Below the pieces are notes generated by a model. The model did not search any database. It worked only from the letters and a program-made list of their open reading frames with translations, and was not told the origin of the DNA. From Rhodospirillales bacterium (GTDB lineage: Bacteria > Pseudomonadota > Alphaproteobacteria > Rhodospirillales > Shumkoniaceae), in contig JANQJG010000169.1 in NCBI GenBank assembly GCA_028281785.1, positions 1-62,820 on the forward strand: a DNA stretch of 62,820 bases, given 5' to 3'. Below, one piece after another: positions 49,971-59,471 of the stretch. Made by a program: the position numbers and the translations under genes. The stretch's first letter is position 1; each line of letters starts with the position of its first letter.

Positions 49971-52900
49971 CTACCCCGCCGCGATTGACGCAAGATCGCC
50001 GATCAGGCCGCGCACGCCGCGCAGGCGCGCCGCACTGTCCTCCCATCCCCGGCGGAACACGAGGCGGTGGTCCGGGCGCAGCTTGGCCGACCCCATCTGC
50101 GTCTGGAGGAAGGCGACGAGTCCCCCCGGATTGGCGAACTGATCATCGCGGAAGGAAACCACCGCCCCCTTGGGGCCGGCCTCCACCCGTTCGACCCCGG
50201 CGCGCCGGCACATCTGCTTGATCGTTACCGTCTGCAGCAAGTTCTCGACCTCCGGCGGAAGGGCGCCGAAACGGTCGATCAGCTCGGCCGCGAAACCCTC
50301 GATCTCCGCCTCATCGGCAAGCCGCGAAAGGCGACGGTAAAGCCCAAGCCGCAGATTCAGATCCGCAACGTATTGGTCCGGTATCAAAACGGCCATGCCG
50401 AGATTGATCTGCGGGCTCCATTCCTCCTCGGCCGCCTCCTCCCGGCCCAGGCCCCGCGCGTCGGCCACGGCCTCCTCCAGCATCTGCTGATAGAGCTCGA
50501 CCCCGACCTCGCGGATATGGCCCGATTGCTCGGCTCCCAACAGGTTCCCGGCGCCTCGGATATCCAAATCGTAGCTGGCGAGGGAGAAGCCGGCGCCCAG
50601 AGAGTCCAGGGTCTGCATCACCTCCAGCCGCTTTTCCGCCGTCGGCGTCAGCTTCTGCCGCGGCGGCAGCGTCAGATACGCGTAGGCGCGGACCTTGGAG
50701 CGCCCCACCCGGCCGCGAAGCTGGTAGAGCTGCGCGAGCCCGAACCGATCCGCCCGGTGGATCACGATGGTGTTGACGGCCGGCAGATCGAGCCCGGACT
50801 CGATGATGTTGGTCGACAGCAGGATATCGGCCTGGCCGTCATAAAAGGCCGCGACCCGCGTCTCCAGCTCGCTCGCCGGCATCTGGCCATGGGCCATGAT
50901 CACCTTGGCCTCGGGCACCAGGTTGCGGAGCTCCTCGGCCACGGAATCGAGATCGCTTATGCGCGGGCACACATAGAAGGTCTGGCCGCCCCGATAGCGC
51001 TCCCTGAGGAGCGCCTCGCGGATGATCACCGGATCGTAGGGCAGCACGAAGGTGCGCACCGCCAGGCGGTCGACCGGCGGCGTCGCGATCAGGCTGAGGT
51101 CGCGCACCCCCGTCAATGCCAATTGCAAGGTGCGCGGGATCGGCGTCGCCGTCAGCGTCAGCACATGGACATCGGCCTTGAGCTGCTTCAGCCGCTCCTT
51201 GTGGGCGACGCCGAAATGCTGCTCCTCGTCGACGATCAGCAGACCGAGATCCCGGAACTGCACCGATTTGGCGATCAGCGCGTGCGTCCCGATCACGATG
51301 TCGACGGTGCCGTCCGTCAGCCCCTTCTTGACCGCCTTCGCGCGCTGCGCGGTCACCAGCCGCGAGAGCTGCTCGATGCGCACCGGATAGTCGGCGAAGC
51401 GCTCGCGAAAGGTCTGGAAATGCTGGCGGCTGAGCAGCGTCGTCGGCACCACCACCGCCACCTGCTTACCTTCGAGGGCGGTGACGAAGGCGGCCCTCAG
51501 CGCCACCTCGGTCTTGCCGAAGCCGACATCGCCGCAGATCAGCCGGTCGGCCGGATTGCCGCGCGTGAGATCCGCCAGGGTCTCGGCGATGGCGCGCTCC
51601 TGGTCGTCGGTTTCCTGGTAGGGAAAGCGGGCGCAGAACTCGTCATACAGCCCCTCCGCCGGGGCCAGCACGGTGCCCTTGCGCAGGGTCCGCTCGGCGG
51701 CGACGCGGATCAACTCGTCGGCCATCTCGCGCACGCGTTTCTTCAGCCGTCCTTTGCGGGCCTGCCAGGCGGCCCCACCCAGCCGGTCGAGCTGGACTCC
51801 GGCCTGCTCCGAGCCATAGCGGCTCAGCATCTCGATATTCTCGACCGGCAGGAACAGCTTGTCGCCGCCGTCATAGATCAGGCGCAGGCAGTCATGCGGC
51901 GCGCCACCCACCTGGATCGTCTCCAGCCCTTCATAGCGGCCGATGCCGTGATCGGCATGCACCACCAGATCGCCCTCGCTCAGGGCCGAGGCTTCCGTCA
52001 GAAAGTCCTCGGCCCGGCGGCGCCGCGCGGGCGGCCGGCTCAGCCGCTCGCCGAAGATGTCGGGCTCGCTGACCAGGGTCAGCCCGGGACCGGCGAAGCC
52101 CCGGTCGAGCCCGAGCACGGCCAGGGCAACGCCGTTCGCCGGCAGCCGGTCCGCCTCCGCCCAGCCCTCGATATCGGCCAGCCCGGACAGCCCGTGCTCC
52201 CTCAACAGGCCGGCGAGGCGGTCGCGGGTACCCGGGGTCTGGGCGCAGACGACGACCCTTCGTCCCCGCCCCTGCTGCTCGCGGATATAGTCCCCGACCA
52301 CCTCCAGCAGGTTCACGCCGGGCTGCACCCGGGCGTCCGCAAATTCGCGCCCCGGCCGCCCGCCGGCGTCGATGCCGCCCGCCTCCGGCGCGGCATAGGG
52401 CGACAGCCTGGCCACCGACGAATCCACTAGTAGACTCCCCCACTCTCCGGCGTCCAGGAACAGAGCCTCGGGCGGCACCGGGTTGTAGGTCGTCGCCCCG
52501 CTGGCGACCCCGGTTTCCTTCACGTCCCGGCGCGCGCGGTAGTACTCGTCGATCAGGGCGAGCCGCGCCTCGCGCGCCTCCTCGGCCTGATGGTCCAACA
52601 CCAGCACCGCCTCCGGAAGATAGTCGAACAGCGTCTCCAACCGCTCATGGAACAGCGGCAGCCAATGCTCGAACCCCAGATGCCGGCGCCCCGCCGATAC
52701 CGCCTCGTAAAGCGGGTCCTCCCCCGACACCGCGCCGAACAGTCCCCGGTAGCCCGTCCGAAAGCGGGAAACCGCCTCCTCGTTCAGCGGCACTTCGCTG
52801 ACGGGTTTCAGCAGAACCTCTTCCAGCTTGCCCGTTGACCGCTGGGAGGACGCGTCGAACCGCCGGATGCCGTCGAGCTCGTCGCCGAAGAAGTCGAGCC

Positions 52901-53333
52901 GCGCCGGGCCCGGCGCGCCCGGCGGAAAGACGTCGAGGATGCCGCCGCGGAGCGCGAATTCCCCCGGCTCCATCACGGTTTCCGAGCGCAGGAACCCGTG
53001 CCGCGTGAGGAAGCCGATCAGCTTCTCGGGGTCCATGCGGTCGCCGAGCTTGAGCGTGAGCGTCGCCTCGGCGAAGGCCTCGCGCGGCGGAACCCTTTGC
53101 AGCATGGCCGAGACCGTCGTCAGCACCACCCGCGGCGCACGCCCCTCCTCCGCCTCCAGCAGCTTGGTCAGGGTGTCGATCCGGCGGCTGACGATCTCGG
53201 CATTGGGCGAGACCCGGTCATAGGGCAGGCAGTCCCAGGCCGGGAATTCCAGGCAGGCCACCCCTGGCGCGAAAAAGCCCAGCGCCTCGGCCGCGGCCGC
53301 CAGATGCACGTCGTCGCGGGCCACGAACAGCAC
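49971..53333 (-). CDS. mfd: transcription-repair coupling factor Mfd
   Basis: At least 1,120 residues; removes stalled RNA polymerase and recruits UvrA in nucleotide excision repair. Seen: UvrB-like N-terminal part, CarD/RID-type HADHGIGRYEGLETIQV, a helicase core with DVGFGKTEVALRAA (Walker A), VDEEQHFG (DEEQ box), LTATPIPRTLQL, TNIIESGLDLP and QLRGRVGRSKVRAY, and the C-terminal TRCF domain with LIDRFGALPPEVENLL. The first canonical start in frame is GTG 53333, but conserved Mfd-like sequence (TVWGAPQGYDALILADLARA) extends upstream in frame to about 53447, where only ATT 53447 or CTG 53444/53435 could start. It lies just after sdhE on the same strand. Confidence 0.95.
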   Translation of the reverse strand: MLFVARDDVHLAAAAEALGFFAPGVACLEFPAWDCLPYDRVSPNAEIVSRRIDTLTKLLEAEEGRAPRVVLTTVSAMLQRVPPREAFAEATLTLKLGDRMDPEKLIGFLTRHGFLRSETVMEPGEFALRGGILDVFPPGAPGPARLDFFGDELDGIRRFDASSQRSTGKLEEVLLKPVSEVPLNEEAVSRFRTGYRGLFGAVSGEDPLYEAVSAGRRHLGFEHWLPLFHERLETLFDYLPEAVLVLDHQAEEAREARLALIDEYYRARRDVKETGVASGATTYNPVPPEALFLDAGEWGSLLVDSSVARLSPYAAPEAGGIDAGGRPGREFADARVQPGVNLLEVVGDYIREQQGRGRRVVVCAQTPGTRDRLAGLLREHGLSGLADIEGWAEADRLPANGVALAVLGLDRGFAGPGLTLVSEPDIFGERLSRPPARRRRAEDFLTEASALSEGDLVVHADHGIGRYEGLETIQVGGAPHDCLRLIYDGGDKLFLPVENIEMLSRYGSEQAGVQLDRLGGAAWQARKGRLKKRVREMADELIRVAAERTLRKGTVLAPAEGLYDEFCARFPYQETDDQERAIAETLADLTRGNPADRLICGDVGFGKTEVALRAAFVTALEGKQVAVVVPTTLLSRQHFQTFRERFADYPVRIEQLSRLVTAQRAKAVKKGLTDGTVDIVIGTHALIAKSVQFRDLGLLIVDEEQHFGVAHKERLKQLKADVHVLTLTATPIPRTLQLALTGVRDLSLIATPPVDRLAVRTFVLPYDPVIIREALLRERYRGGQTFYVCPRISDLDSVAEELRNLVPEAKVIMAHGQMPASELETRVAAFYDGQADILLSTNIIESGLDLPAVNTIVIHRADRFGLAQLYQLRGRVGRSKVRAYAYLTLPPRQKLTPTAEKRLEVMQTLDSLGAGFSLASYDLDIRGAGNLLGAEQSGHIREVGVELYQQMLEEAVADARGLGREEAAEEEWSPQINLGMAVLIPDQYVADLNLRLGLYRRLSRLADEAEIEGFAAELIDRFGALPPEVENLLQTVTIKQMCRRAGVERVEAGPKGAVVSFRDDQFANPGGLVAFLQTQMGSAKLRPDHRLVFRRGWEDSAARLRGVRGLIGDLASIAAG

Positions 53334-53451
53334 GTCGCGGCCTGCCCGCGCCAGGTCGGCGAGGATCAGCGCGTCATAGCCCTGCGGCGCGCCCCAGACC
53401 GTGATCTGACTCGACGTTCCGATCTGATTATGCAGGTTTCTCAGAATGCTA

Positions 53452-53712
53452 TCAGGCGTTTTTATAGTTCCTTATGAGCTGAATGAGGCGGTTGTCGAGG
53501 CGTTCGGGCGGGGCTTCCTGGCCCAGGATCCAGGCATAGATCTGATTGTCGTTTGCGTCCAGCAGCGCCTCGAAACTGTCGAGCTCCGCCCCGTCGAGCT
53601 CGGCGAGGTAACGGTCGGCGAACTTCCTCAGCAGCAAGCTGGTTTCGAGCATGCCCCGGTTGCGGCAGCGATAGAGCAGGCGCTTGCGTCGTATATCGTC
53701 GGTCTCGGCCAT
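53452..53712 (-). CDS. sdhE: succinate dehydrogenase assembly factor SdhE (SDHAF2)
   Basis: 86 residues of the Sdh5/SdhE (DUF339) family, needed for covalent FAD attachment to SdhA. Seen: the essential RGMLE within LLYRCRNRGMLETSLLL (RGxxE motif), and FADRYLAELDGAELDSFEALL, then DNQIYAWILG. Length is standard. It is directly upstream of mfd and divergent from recG, the usual alphaproteobacterial order. The stop TGA is 4 nt from the possible non-canonical mfd start, so coupling is likely. Confidence 0.95.
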   Translation of the reverse strand: MAETDDIRRKRLLYRCRNRGMLETSLLLRKFADRYLAELDGAELDSFEALLDANDNQIYAWILGQEAPPERLDNRLIQLIRNYKNA

Positions 53713-53800
53713 TGTCTAACTCTCAGTGCCTCTCCCGCACTTCCAGCCCTCTCCGCCGAAAACGCGGCTATCGGATGCCCACATCGTCTTGTCCTGCAGC

Positions 53801-53826
53801 CCCTCTCCCACGCCTGTGGGAGAGGG
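53801..53826. repeat. REP-like hairpin
   Basis: CCCTCTCCCAC (53801-53811) and GTGGGAGAGGG (53816-53826) form a perfect 11-bp stem with a 4-nt loop. A second short hairpin (CCCGCC...GGCGGG) follows. Typical extragenic palindrome. The whole stretch 53713-54153 between sdhE and recG holds no gene that I can support. Confidence 0.8.
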
Positions 53827-53905
53827 AGGGGCCCGCCGAAGCCTTGGCGAAGGCGGGAGGGTGAGGGTGGCGCGTGCAGCGAGCCGAGTCAGCAGGTCTT
53901 CTCTA

Positions 53906-54033
53906 ACCACAGAGAACACAGAGCGCACAGAGATGGACACAGAGAAGGGAATCGCGCGCCGCGCGGGCCTCTTCTTTACCTCGTGCCAGAGAGGCCTCTG
54001 TGAAACCTCGGTGTCCTCTGTGTTCTCTGTGGT
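53906..54033. repeat. inverted repeat of ACAGAG-type elements
   Basis: An 18-bp perfect inverted repeat: ACCACAGAGAACACAGAG (53906-53923) and its complement (54016-54033), 92 nt apart. Both arms continue as degenerate ACAGAG/CTCTGTG units towards the centre. Similar AC-rich repeats occur between genes of many bacteria. Confidence 0.85.
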
Positions 54034-54153
54034 AAACAAAAACAGTCCCGGCCCCTTGCACATGCGATCGTCCCGGCGGACGCTGGCCCCCGATTTCGCG
54101 GGAGGTTAGGATATAGCTCCTCCCTTGCCCTCTGTCAGCCGGGTCCGGTGTCC

Positions 54154-56238
54154 ATGCGGCCTGAAATCCTGTTTCCCCTGTTCACACCCGCGACCGCCCT
54201 GCCCGGCGTCGGTCCCCGTATCGCCAAGACGATCGAGCGGCTGGCCGGCGACCGCGTGGTCGACCTCGTCTGGCATCTGCCCTCGGGCATCATCGACCGC
54301 CGCTTCGCGCCCAAGGTCGCGGACGCGCCGACCGGCGTCATCGCCACGATCACGCTGCGGGTCGAGCGCCATCAGCCGCCGCCCAACCCCCGCCTCCCCT
54401 ACAAGGTCCGCTGCGCCGACGAGACCGGCCGGCTGGTGCTGGTCTTCTTCCACGCCCATGCCGACTATCTCCGCCGCGCGCTGCCCGAGGGCGAGACCGT
54501 CGTCGTCAGCGGTCGGGTCGAGCATTTCGGCCGCGAAATCCAGATGAGCCATCCCGATCATATCGGCACGGTCGAGGAGCTGAGCCGGCTCCAGGCCGTC
54601 GAGCCGGTCTATCCGCTGACCGCCGGCCTGACCCCCAAGACGCTGGCCAAGGCCGTGACCGGCGCCCTGGCCGAGACGCCCGATCTCGACGAATGGAACG
54701 AACCCGCCTTCCTCGCCCGGCAGGGCTGGCCCGGCTGGCGCGCGGCGCTGCAACAAGCCCATCAGCCGCAGTCCGAAAGCGATCTCGATCCCCTCTCCCC
54801 GGCCCGCGCCCGCCTCGCCTATGACGAGCTGCTCGCCAACCAGCTCGGCCTCGCCCTCATGCGCCGGAGCATGCGGCGGCTGCCGGGGCGCAAGATCCGC
54901 GGCGACGGCCGGCTGCGCCGCCGGGTTCTGGAGGCCCTGCCCTTCCAGCTCACCGAGTCCCAGAAGACCTCGGCCAAGGAAATCGCCGCCGACATGGCCT
55001 CCGACGGCCGCATGCTGCGCCTCGTTCAGGGCGATGTCGGCAGCGGCAAGACCGTGGTCGCCGTGCTCTCCATGCTCGCGGCTGTCGAGGCCGGCTGTCA
55101 GGCCGCCCTGATGGCGCCGACCGAGCTTCTCGCGCGCCAGCACCTGGCGACCGTCGCACCCCTCGCCAACGAGGCGGGAATCCCCATCGCGCTGCTCACC
55201 GGGCGCGAGAAGGGCGCCGCCCGGCGCGCGGTCCTCGAAGGCCTCGCCGACGGGCAGATCCCCTTGGTCGTCGGTACCCATGCCCTGTTCCAGGAGGGGG
55301 TGGAATTCCGCGACCTGGCGCTGGCCGTCATCGACGAGCAGCATCGTTTCGGCGTCCATCAGCGCCTCACCCTCGCCGCCAAGGGGCGCGGCGTCGATGT
55401 CCTTGTGATGACCGCGACCCCCATACCCCGAACGCTGATGCTCACCTCCTATGGCGACATGGACGTCTCCCGCCTCCTTGAGAAGCCCGCTGGCCGCCGG
55501 CCCGTCGACACGCGAGTGCTGCCCTCGGCGCGCCTCGATGATGTGGTGGCGGCCGTGCGCCGCTCCCTCGACGACAAGGCCAAGGTCTACTGGGTCTGTC
55601 CCCTGGTCGAGGAGTCCGAAAGCCTCGACGTCGCCGCGGCCGAGGACCGGCATGCCGAGCTCGCCGCCACGCTCGGCGCCGACCGCGTCGGCCTCGTCCA
55701 CGGCCGCATGAAGGGCGCCGACAAGGATGCGGCCATGCGGCGCTTCGCCGAGGGGCCGCCGAGCGTGCTGGTCGCCACCACCGTGATCGAGGTCGGCGTC
55801 GACGTGCCCGACGCCACGGTCATGGTTATCGAGCACGCCGAGCGTTTCGGCCTCGCGCAGCTTCACCAGCTTCGGGGGCGCATCGGCCGCGGCGACAAGC
55901 CCTCGACCTGCCTGCTCCTCTACCAACCGCCGCTCGGCGACACCGGCCGGGCGCGGCTCAACATCCTGCGCGAGACCGATGACGGCTTCCGCATCGCCGA
56001 GGAGGATTTGAGGCTGCGCGGCGCCGGCGAACTGCTCGGCACCCGGCAGAGCGGCCTGCCCGAATTCCGCGTGGCCGATCTCGCGGTGCACGGCGAGTTG
56101 CTGGCCGCGGCCCGCGACGACGCCATGCTGGTGCTGGAGCGCGACGCCGAGCTCACCACCCCCCGCGGCCAGGCCCTGCGCACGCTCCTCTACCTGTTCG
56201 AGCGCGATGCCGCCGTCCGCCTCCTCCGCGCGGGTTAG
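54154..56238 (+). CDS. recG: ATP-dependent DNA helicase RecG
   Basis: 694 residues (ATG 54154; GTG 54148 is possible). Acts in branch migration and fork regression. Seen: wedge/OB domain with LPGVGPRIAKTIERLAGDRV, VDLVWHLPSGIIDRR, then helicase motifs GDVGSGKTVVAVLSML (Walker A near residue 297), VIDEQHRFGVHQR (DEQH), MTATPIPRTLML, TTVIEVGVDVPDATVM and QLRGRIGRGDKPSTCLLLY, and LRLRGAGELLGTRQSG near the end. Standard length and gene order (divergent from sdhE-mfd). Confidence 0.96.
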   Translation: MRPEILFPLFTPATALPGVGPRIAKTIERLAGDRVVDLVWHLPSGIIDRRFAPKVADAPTGVIATITLRVERHQPPPNPRLPYKVRCADETGRLVLVFFHAHADYLRRALPEGETVVVSGRVEHFGREIQMSHPDHIGTVEELSRLQAVEPVYPLTAGLTPKTLAKAVTGALAETPDLDEWNEPAFLARQGWPGWRAALQQAHQPQSESDLDPLSPARARLAYDELLANQLGLALMRRSMRRLPGRKIRGDGRLRRRVLEALPFQLTESQKTSAKEIAADMASDGRMLRLVQGDVGSGKTVVAVLSMLAAVEAGCQAALMAPTELLARQHLATVAPLANEAGIPIALLTGREKGAARRAVLEGLADGQIPLVVGTHALFQEGVEFRDLALAVIDEQHRFGVHQRLTLAAKGRGVDVLVMTATPIPRTLMLTSYGDMDVSRLLEKPAGRRPVDTRVLPSARLDDVVAAVRRSLDDKAKVYWVCPLVEESESLDVAAAEDRHAELAATLGADRVGLVHGRMKGADKDAAMRRFAEGPPSVLVATTVIEVGVDVPDATVMVIEHAERFGLAQLHQLRGRIGRGDKPSTCLLLYQPPLGDTGRARLNILRETDDGFRIAEEDLRLRGAGELLGTRQSGLPEFRVADLAVHGELLAAARDDAMLVLERDAELTTPRGQALRTLLYLFERDAAVRLLRAG

Positions 56239-56449
56239 GGCGGCGGCGCGCCGAGTCTTGCACTTACATACCGACGCTAAGACACCACCGACTCGCGTTT
56301 CGACTTTGAAACGTCTTCCAGATGGTATGGCTGAAGTTGGTCATGCCGCAGATCAGCCATAAGCACAAGTCGCATGGAGTCGCCGGTCTCGCGATCTCCG
56401 CTTTGTCGAGTTAAGTTCCTTGGACGATGATCAATTCAAGGACACGGCG

Positions 56450-57277
56450 ATGGCAGACGTTTGGGGCCTGAGAGAGGTTTTCGAATATAACGGGCAGTCA
56501 GTCGCCTACGACATGCAGGGCGAAGGCGATCCCGTTGTCCTCATCCACGGCACACCGTTTTCCTCCTATGTCTGGAGGAAGATTGCCAGGGAACTCGGTC
56601 GGGATCACAGGGTCTATGTTTTCGACCTCTTGGGCTACGGACAATCTGAAAAGGCAGAGGATCAGGACGTATCTCTTGGTGTTCAGAATGGTATTCTTGC
56701 TGCGCTCCTGAAATATTGGGAGCTCGACAGGCCGAAAGTGATCGCACACGACTTCGGTGGTGCGACGGCACTGCGTGCCCATCTATTGGACGGATGCGAC
56801 TACGAAAAGCTGTTGTTGGTCGATCCGGTTGCAATCCGCCCATGGGGCTCTCCCTTCGTCCAGCACGTTCGGAACCACGAAGAGGCCTTTGCTGGAGTAC
56901 CTGATTACCTCCAGAGGGCTATCTTGCAGGCCTACATTCGGGGGGCGGTTAGCCGCACCATCAGCGATACAGAACTGGAGCCGTACCTTGCACCCTGGCT
57001 GGGTTCTGTCGGACAGCCCGCCTTCTACCGACAGATTGCACAAATGGACATGAGCTACACCGATGAGATTCAAAGCCAATACAGCCATATCCGGTGTCCG
57101 GTGAGATTGTTGTGGGGGACGGAGGACAAGTGGATTCCCATAGAGCGTGGCCATGAGCTTGCGGCGATGATTCCAAACTGTGCCTTCTCACAGGTTCCTG
57201 GTTCCGGACACCTCATGCAGGAGGACGCACCCGAAGCCATCTTGGCGGCAGCCCTGAGATTCTTTGCCAATTCCTGA
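56450..57277 (+). CDS. alpha/beta hydrolase with Asp nucleophile (haloalkane dehalogenase/epoxide hydrolase-like)
   Basis: About 275 residues from ATG 56450 (AAGGA upstream; the longer frame to 56420 is less likely). Seen: oxyanion HGTPFSSYVWRKIA, nucleophile elbow VIAHDFGGATALRAH, where Asp takes the place of Ser, acidic region LWGTEDKWIP, and catalytic His in PGSGHLMQED. An Asp nucleophile after His points to haloalkane dehalogenase, epoxide hydrolase or fluoroacetate dehalogenase-type chemistry. The lid region starts with WGSPFVQHVRNHEEAF. The substrate cannot be read. It is downstream of recG, with 211 nt between. Lower GC than recG. Confidence 0.88.
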   Translation: MADVWGLREVFEYNGQSVAYDMQGEGDPVVLIHGTPFSSYVWRKIARELGRDHRVYVFDLLGYGQSEKAEDQDVSLGVQNGILAALLKYWELDRPKVIAHDFGGATALRAHLLDGCDYEKLLLVDPVAIRPWGSPFVQHVRNHEEAFAGVPDYLQRAILQAYIRGAVSRTISDTELEPYLAPWLGSVGQPAFYRQIAQMDMSYTDEIQSQYSHIRCPVRLLWGTEDKWIPIERGHELAAMIPNCAFSQVPGSGHLMQEDAPEAILAAALRFFANS

Positions 57278-57420
57278 TGTGCGCACTGGGCCTTGGCTGT
57301 GTGAAGGCCATAGCCGCGCCGGGTCAGTCCCGGGCGGCGCGGGATACTCAAGCGCCCGCGGTCGGATACCCGGAATTCCGCCCCCAGCAAGGCCGTCGGG
57401 TCTTTCCGCTTGGATCCCGC

Positions 57421-58917
57421 CTACTCCTTGGATACACGCCCCGAATGTCGTCTGCGCCATCCGGAGACGGCTGGCCAGAACAGCAGTGAGATGGAGACCA
57501 AAAGCAGAGTCAGCGGAAGAGGCTCTGTCACGAGAGGGGTCCAATCCCCCGCCGTTGTCATCAGGCCGGATCGAAGCTTGCTCTCCGCCAGAGGCGCCAG
57601 GATGAACCCGATGATAAATGGGCCCAGCGGCACCTTCGCGCGGTTCATGATGAACCCCAGAAACCCGAAGCCCAACACGACCCAAACGTCGAACGCACGG
57701 TTGTTGACGGCAAAGGCCCCGATCACGGCGAAGACGACGATGCAGGGCATCAGCCAGTTTTTCGGCAGCCGCATAAGCCGCGACAGCGGCGCGACCAGGG
57801 CCGACATCATGAAGAACATCAGGATGTTGGACAGGAGAGCCGCCGAAATCATCGCCCAGACCAGCTCCGAGTTCTGCTTGAACAGAAGCGGGCCCGGCTG
57901 GATCGAATGGATCATGAGGGCACTGATGAGCAGGGCATCGATCACGCTTCCGGGGATGCCGATCGCGACCAGCGGAATCAGCGCGCCGCTGACGGTCGCG
58001 TTGTTGGCGGCCTCGGACGCGACGATGCCTTCCTCGGACCCCTTGCCAAACCGCTCCGGCTTCTTCGACATGTTGCGGGCCACGGCATAGGCGACGATGG
58101 AGCCGATATTGGCGCCGATCCCCGGCAAAATGCCGATCCAAGTCCCGATGACGGAGGAACGCAGAAGGTTCACCATCTGGCGGCGCCAATCCGAAAGCCG
58201 CATCAGCATGGCGCCGCTGTTGACTCTCAACACCGTTCCCTTGCGCTCGCCCTCGAAAATGTCGGTCAGCATCTGGCCCACGGCGAACAGGCCGATAAGA
58301 ACCGGCAGAACGTTGAAGCCGGCGTTCAACGAGACCCAGCCAAACGTCACCCGCGGGATGCCGGCCGAGGGATCGACGCCGGGGATGGCGAAAAGGGTTC
58401 CGAGGATTGCCGAGAGCAGACCCTTTACCATGGAGCCCTGACTGATCGAGGAGATGAGGACGAGCGCCATGACGATCAGCGCGAAATAATCAAACGGGCT
58501 GAACCGGGTCGCGAGGTCCGAGATCGGCTGGGAAAGCGTGGCCAAAGCGATCCACGCCACCAGTCCGCCCACGAACGACGCACCGATCCCCAGCCCCAGA
58601 GCGCGGCCGGGATTTCCGGCTTGCGCCATGGGGAAGCCGTCGAACGTGGTCATGACGGCGGCCGGCGTTCCCGGAATTTTGAGCAGCGTTGCGCTGATCA
58701 GGCCGCCGCTGATGGTTCCCGTGTATATCCCGATCAGCAGAACGATCGCATGGGTCGTATCCATGAAATATGTGAGCGGAAGAAGCAGCGTGATCAGCAT
58801 GGATCCGCTGAGACCCGGAATGGCGCCCATGGAAATGCCGAGAAAGGTGCCGAGCGCCACGAAGAAGAAGGGCAGCGGCGCGAGAAGCGAAACGAATGAA
58901 TCGATCAGAGGGGTCAT
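57421..58917 (-). CDS. tctA: TTT transporter large permease TctA (second system)
   Basis: 498 residues, about 12 membrane segments. Seen: GTFLGISMGAIPGLSGSMLI near residue 22, IPGTPAAVMTTFDGFPMA near residue 84, GILPGIGANIGSIVAYAVAR, and EAANNATVSGALIPLVAIGI with GSVIDALL; all TctA signatures. Last gene of the transcript sulfatase-tctC-tctB-tctA, 16 nt after tctB. Distinct in sequence from the tctA at 35.7 kb, so not a recent duplicate. Confidence 0.95.
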   Translation of the reverse strand: MTPLIDSFVSLLAPLPFFFVALGTFLGISMGAIPGLSGSMLITLLLPLTYFMDTTHAIVLLIGIYTGTISGGLISATLLKIPGTPAAVMTTFDGFPMAQAGNPGRALGLGIGASFVGGLVAWIALATLSQPISDLATRFSPFDYFALIVMALVLISSISQGSMVKGLLSAILGTLFAIPGVDPSAGIPRVTFGWVSLNAGFNVLPVLIGLFAVGQMLTDIFEGERKGTVLRVNSGAMLMRLSDWRRQMVNLLRSSVIGTWIGILPGIGANIGSIVAYAVARNMSKKPERFGKGSEEGIVASEAANNATVSGALIPLVAIGIPGSVIDALLISALMIHSIQPGPLLFKQNSELVWAMISAALLSNILMFFMMSALVAPLSRLMRLPKNWLMPCIVVFAVIGAFAVNNRAFDVWVVLGFGFLGFIMNRAKVPLGPFIIGFILAPLAESKLRSGLMTTAGDWTPLVTEPLPLTLLLVSISLLFWPAVSGWRRRHSGRVSKE

Positions 58918-58933
58918 TGCGCCGCCGATTCAG

Positions 58934-59395
58934 TCACGGCAGGTCGATGAAAAAGAACTGGGTGAACACATGGTCGCATCCGAAGCCGATGCCGGTGCTG
59001 AGCAGCAGAATAAACGGGATCTGTCGATACGGGGGCCGCTCCAGGAACGTGATCGTCGCAAACAGATACAGCGCGCTGACAATGCCGAAATCGAGCCATG
59101 CGAAGGTGATGAAGACGGCGTAGACCAGCGTGATGGCGGCCACGCAGATCATCGCCGCCCACTGCGCGCGCCCTCCCTTCCCTTCCGCCGGCTTCGCCTT
59201 TCGGATGAGGCCCGATATCAGGACCCAGAGGCTGAACGCGATCATCAACCATGCGAGTGCCCGCGGGACGGCCGCGGAACCGATGGGATCGAAAACCGGC
59301 GGCGGAACCGTTCGCAAATCCCACAGGACGGCGGCCGCCAACAGGATACAGAGGATGGCGAAGACCGCATCCGGTCCAACAACGCGTATTTTCAT
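58934..59395 (-). CDS. tctB: TTT transporter small permease TctB (second system)
   Basis: 153 residues from ATG 59395 (the upstream frame extension is not supported). Four membrane segments: AVFAILCILLAAAVLWDLRT, ALAWLMIAFSLWVLISGLI, AAITLVYAVFITFAWLDFG and a fourth near the end. Located between the receptor gene and tctA, all in one direction. Confidence 0.9.
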   Translation of the reverse strand: MKIRVVGPDAVFAILCILLAAAVLWDLRTVPPPVFDPIGSAAVPRALAWLMIAFSLWVLISGLIRKAKPAEGKGGRAQWAAMICVAAITLVYAVFITFAWLDFGIVSALYLFATITFLERPPYRQIPFILLLSTGIGFGCDHVFTQFFFIDLP

Positions 59396-59471
59396 GGAGA
59401 CGCCCGCGTCGAAGGAAAAAAAAGGGGAAACCGGGGCGGTCACGCCCTGGTTTCCGAACATGCCCGACGGA

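Noticed and set aside
50067..52430. A 787-codon forward frame antisense to mfd
   Set aside because: Composition is that of a shadow frame (Arg/Gln/His-rich) and mfd on the other strand is unmistakable.
54106..56091. A 661-codon reverse frame antisense to recG
   Set aside because: Shadow of recG in GC-rich DNA; no conserved domain seen.
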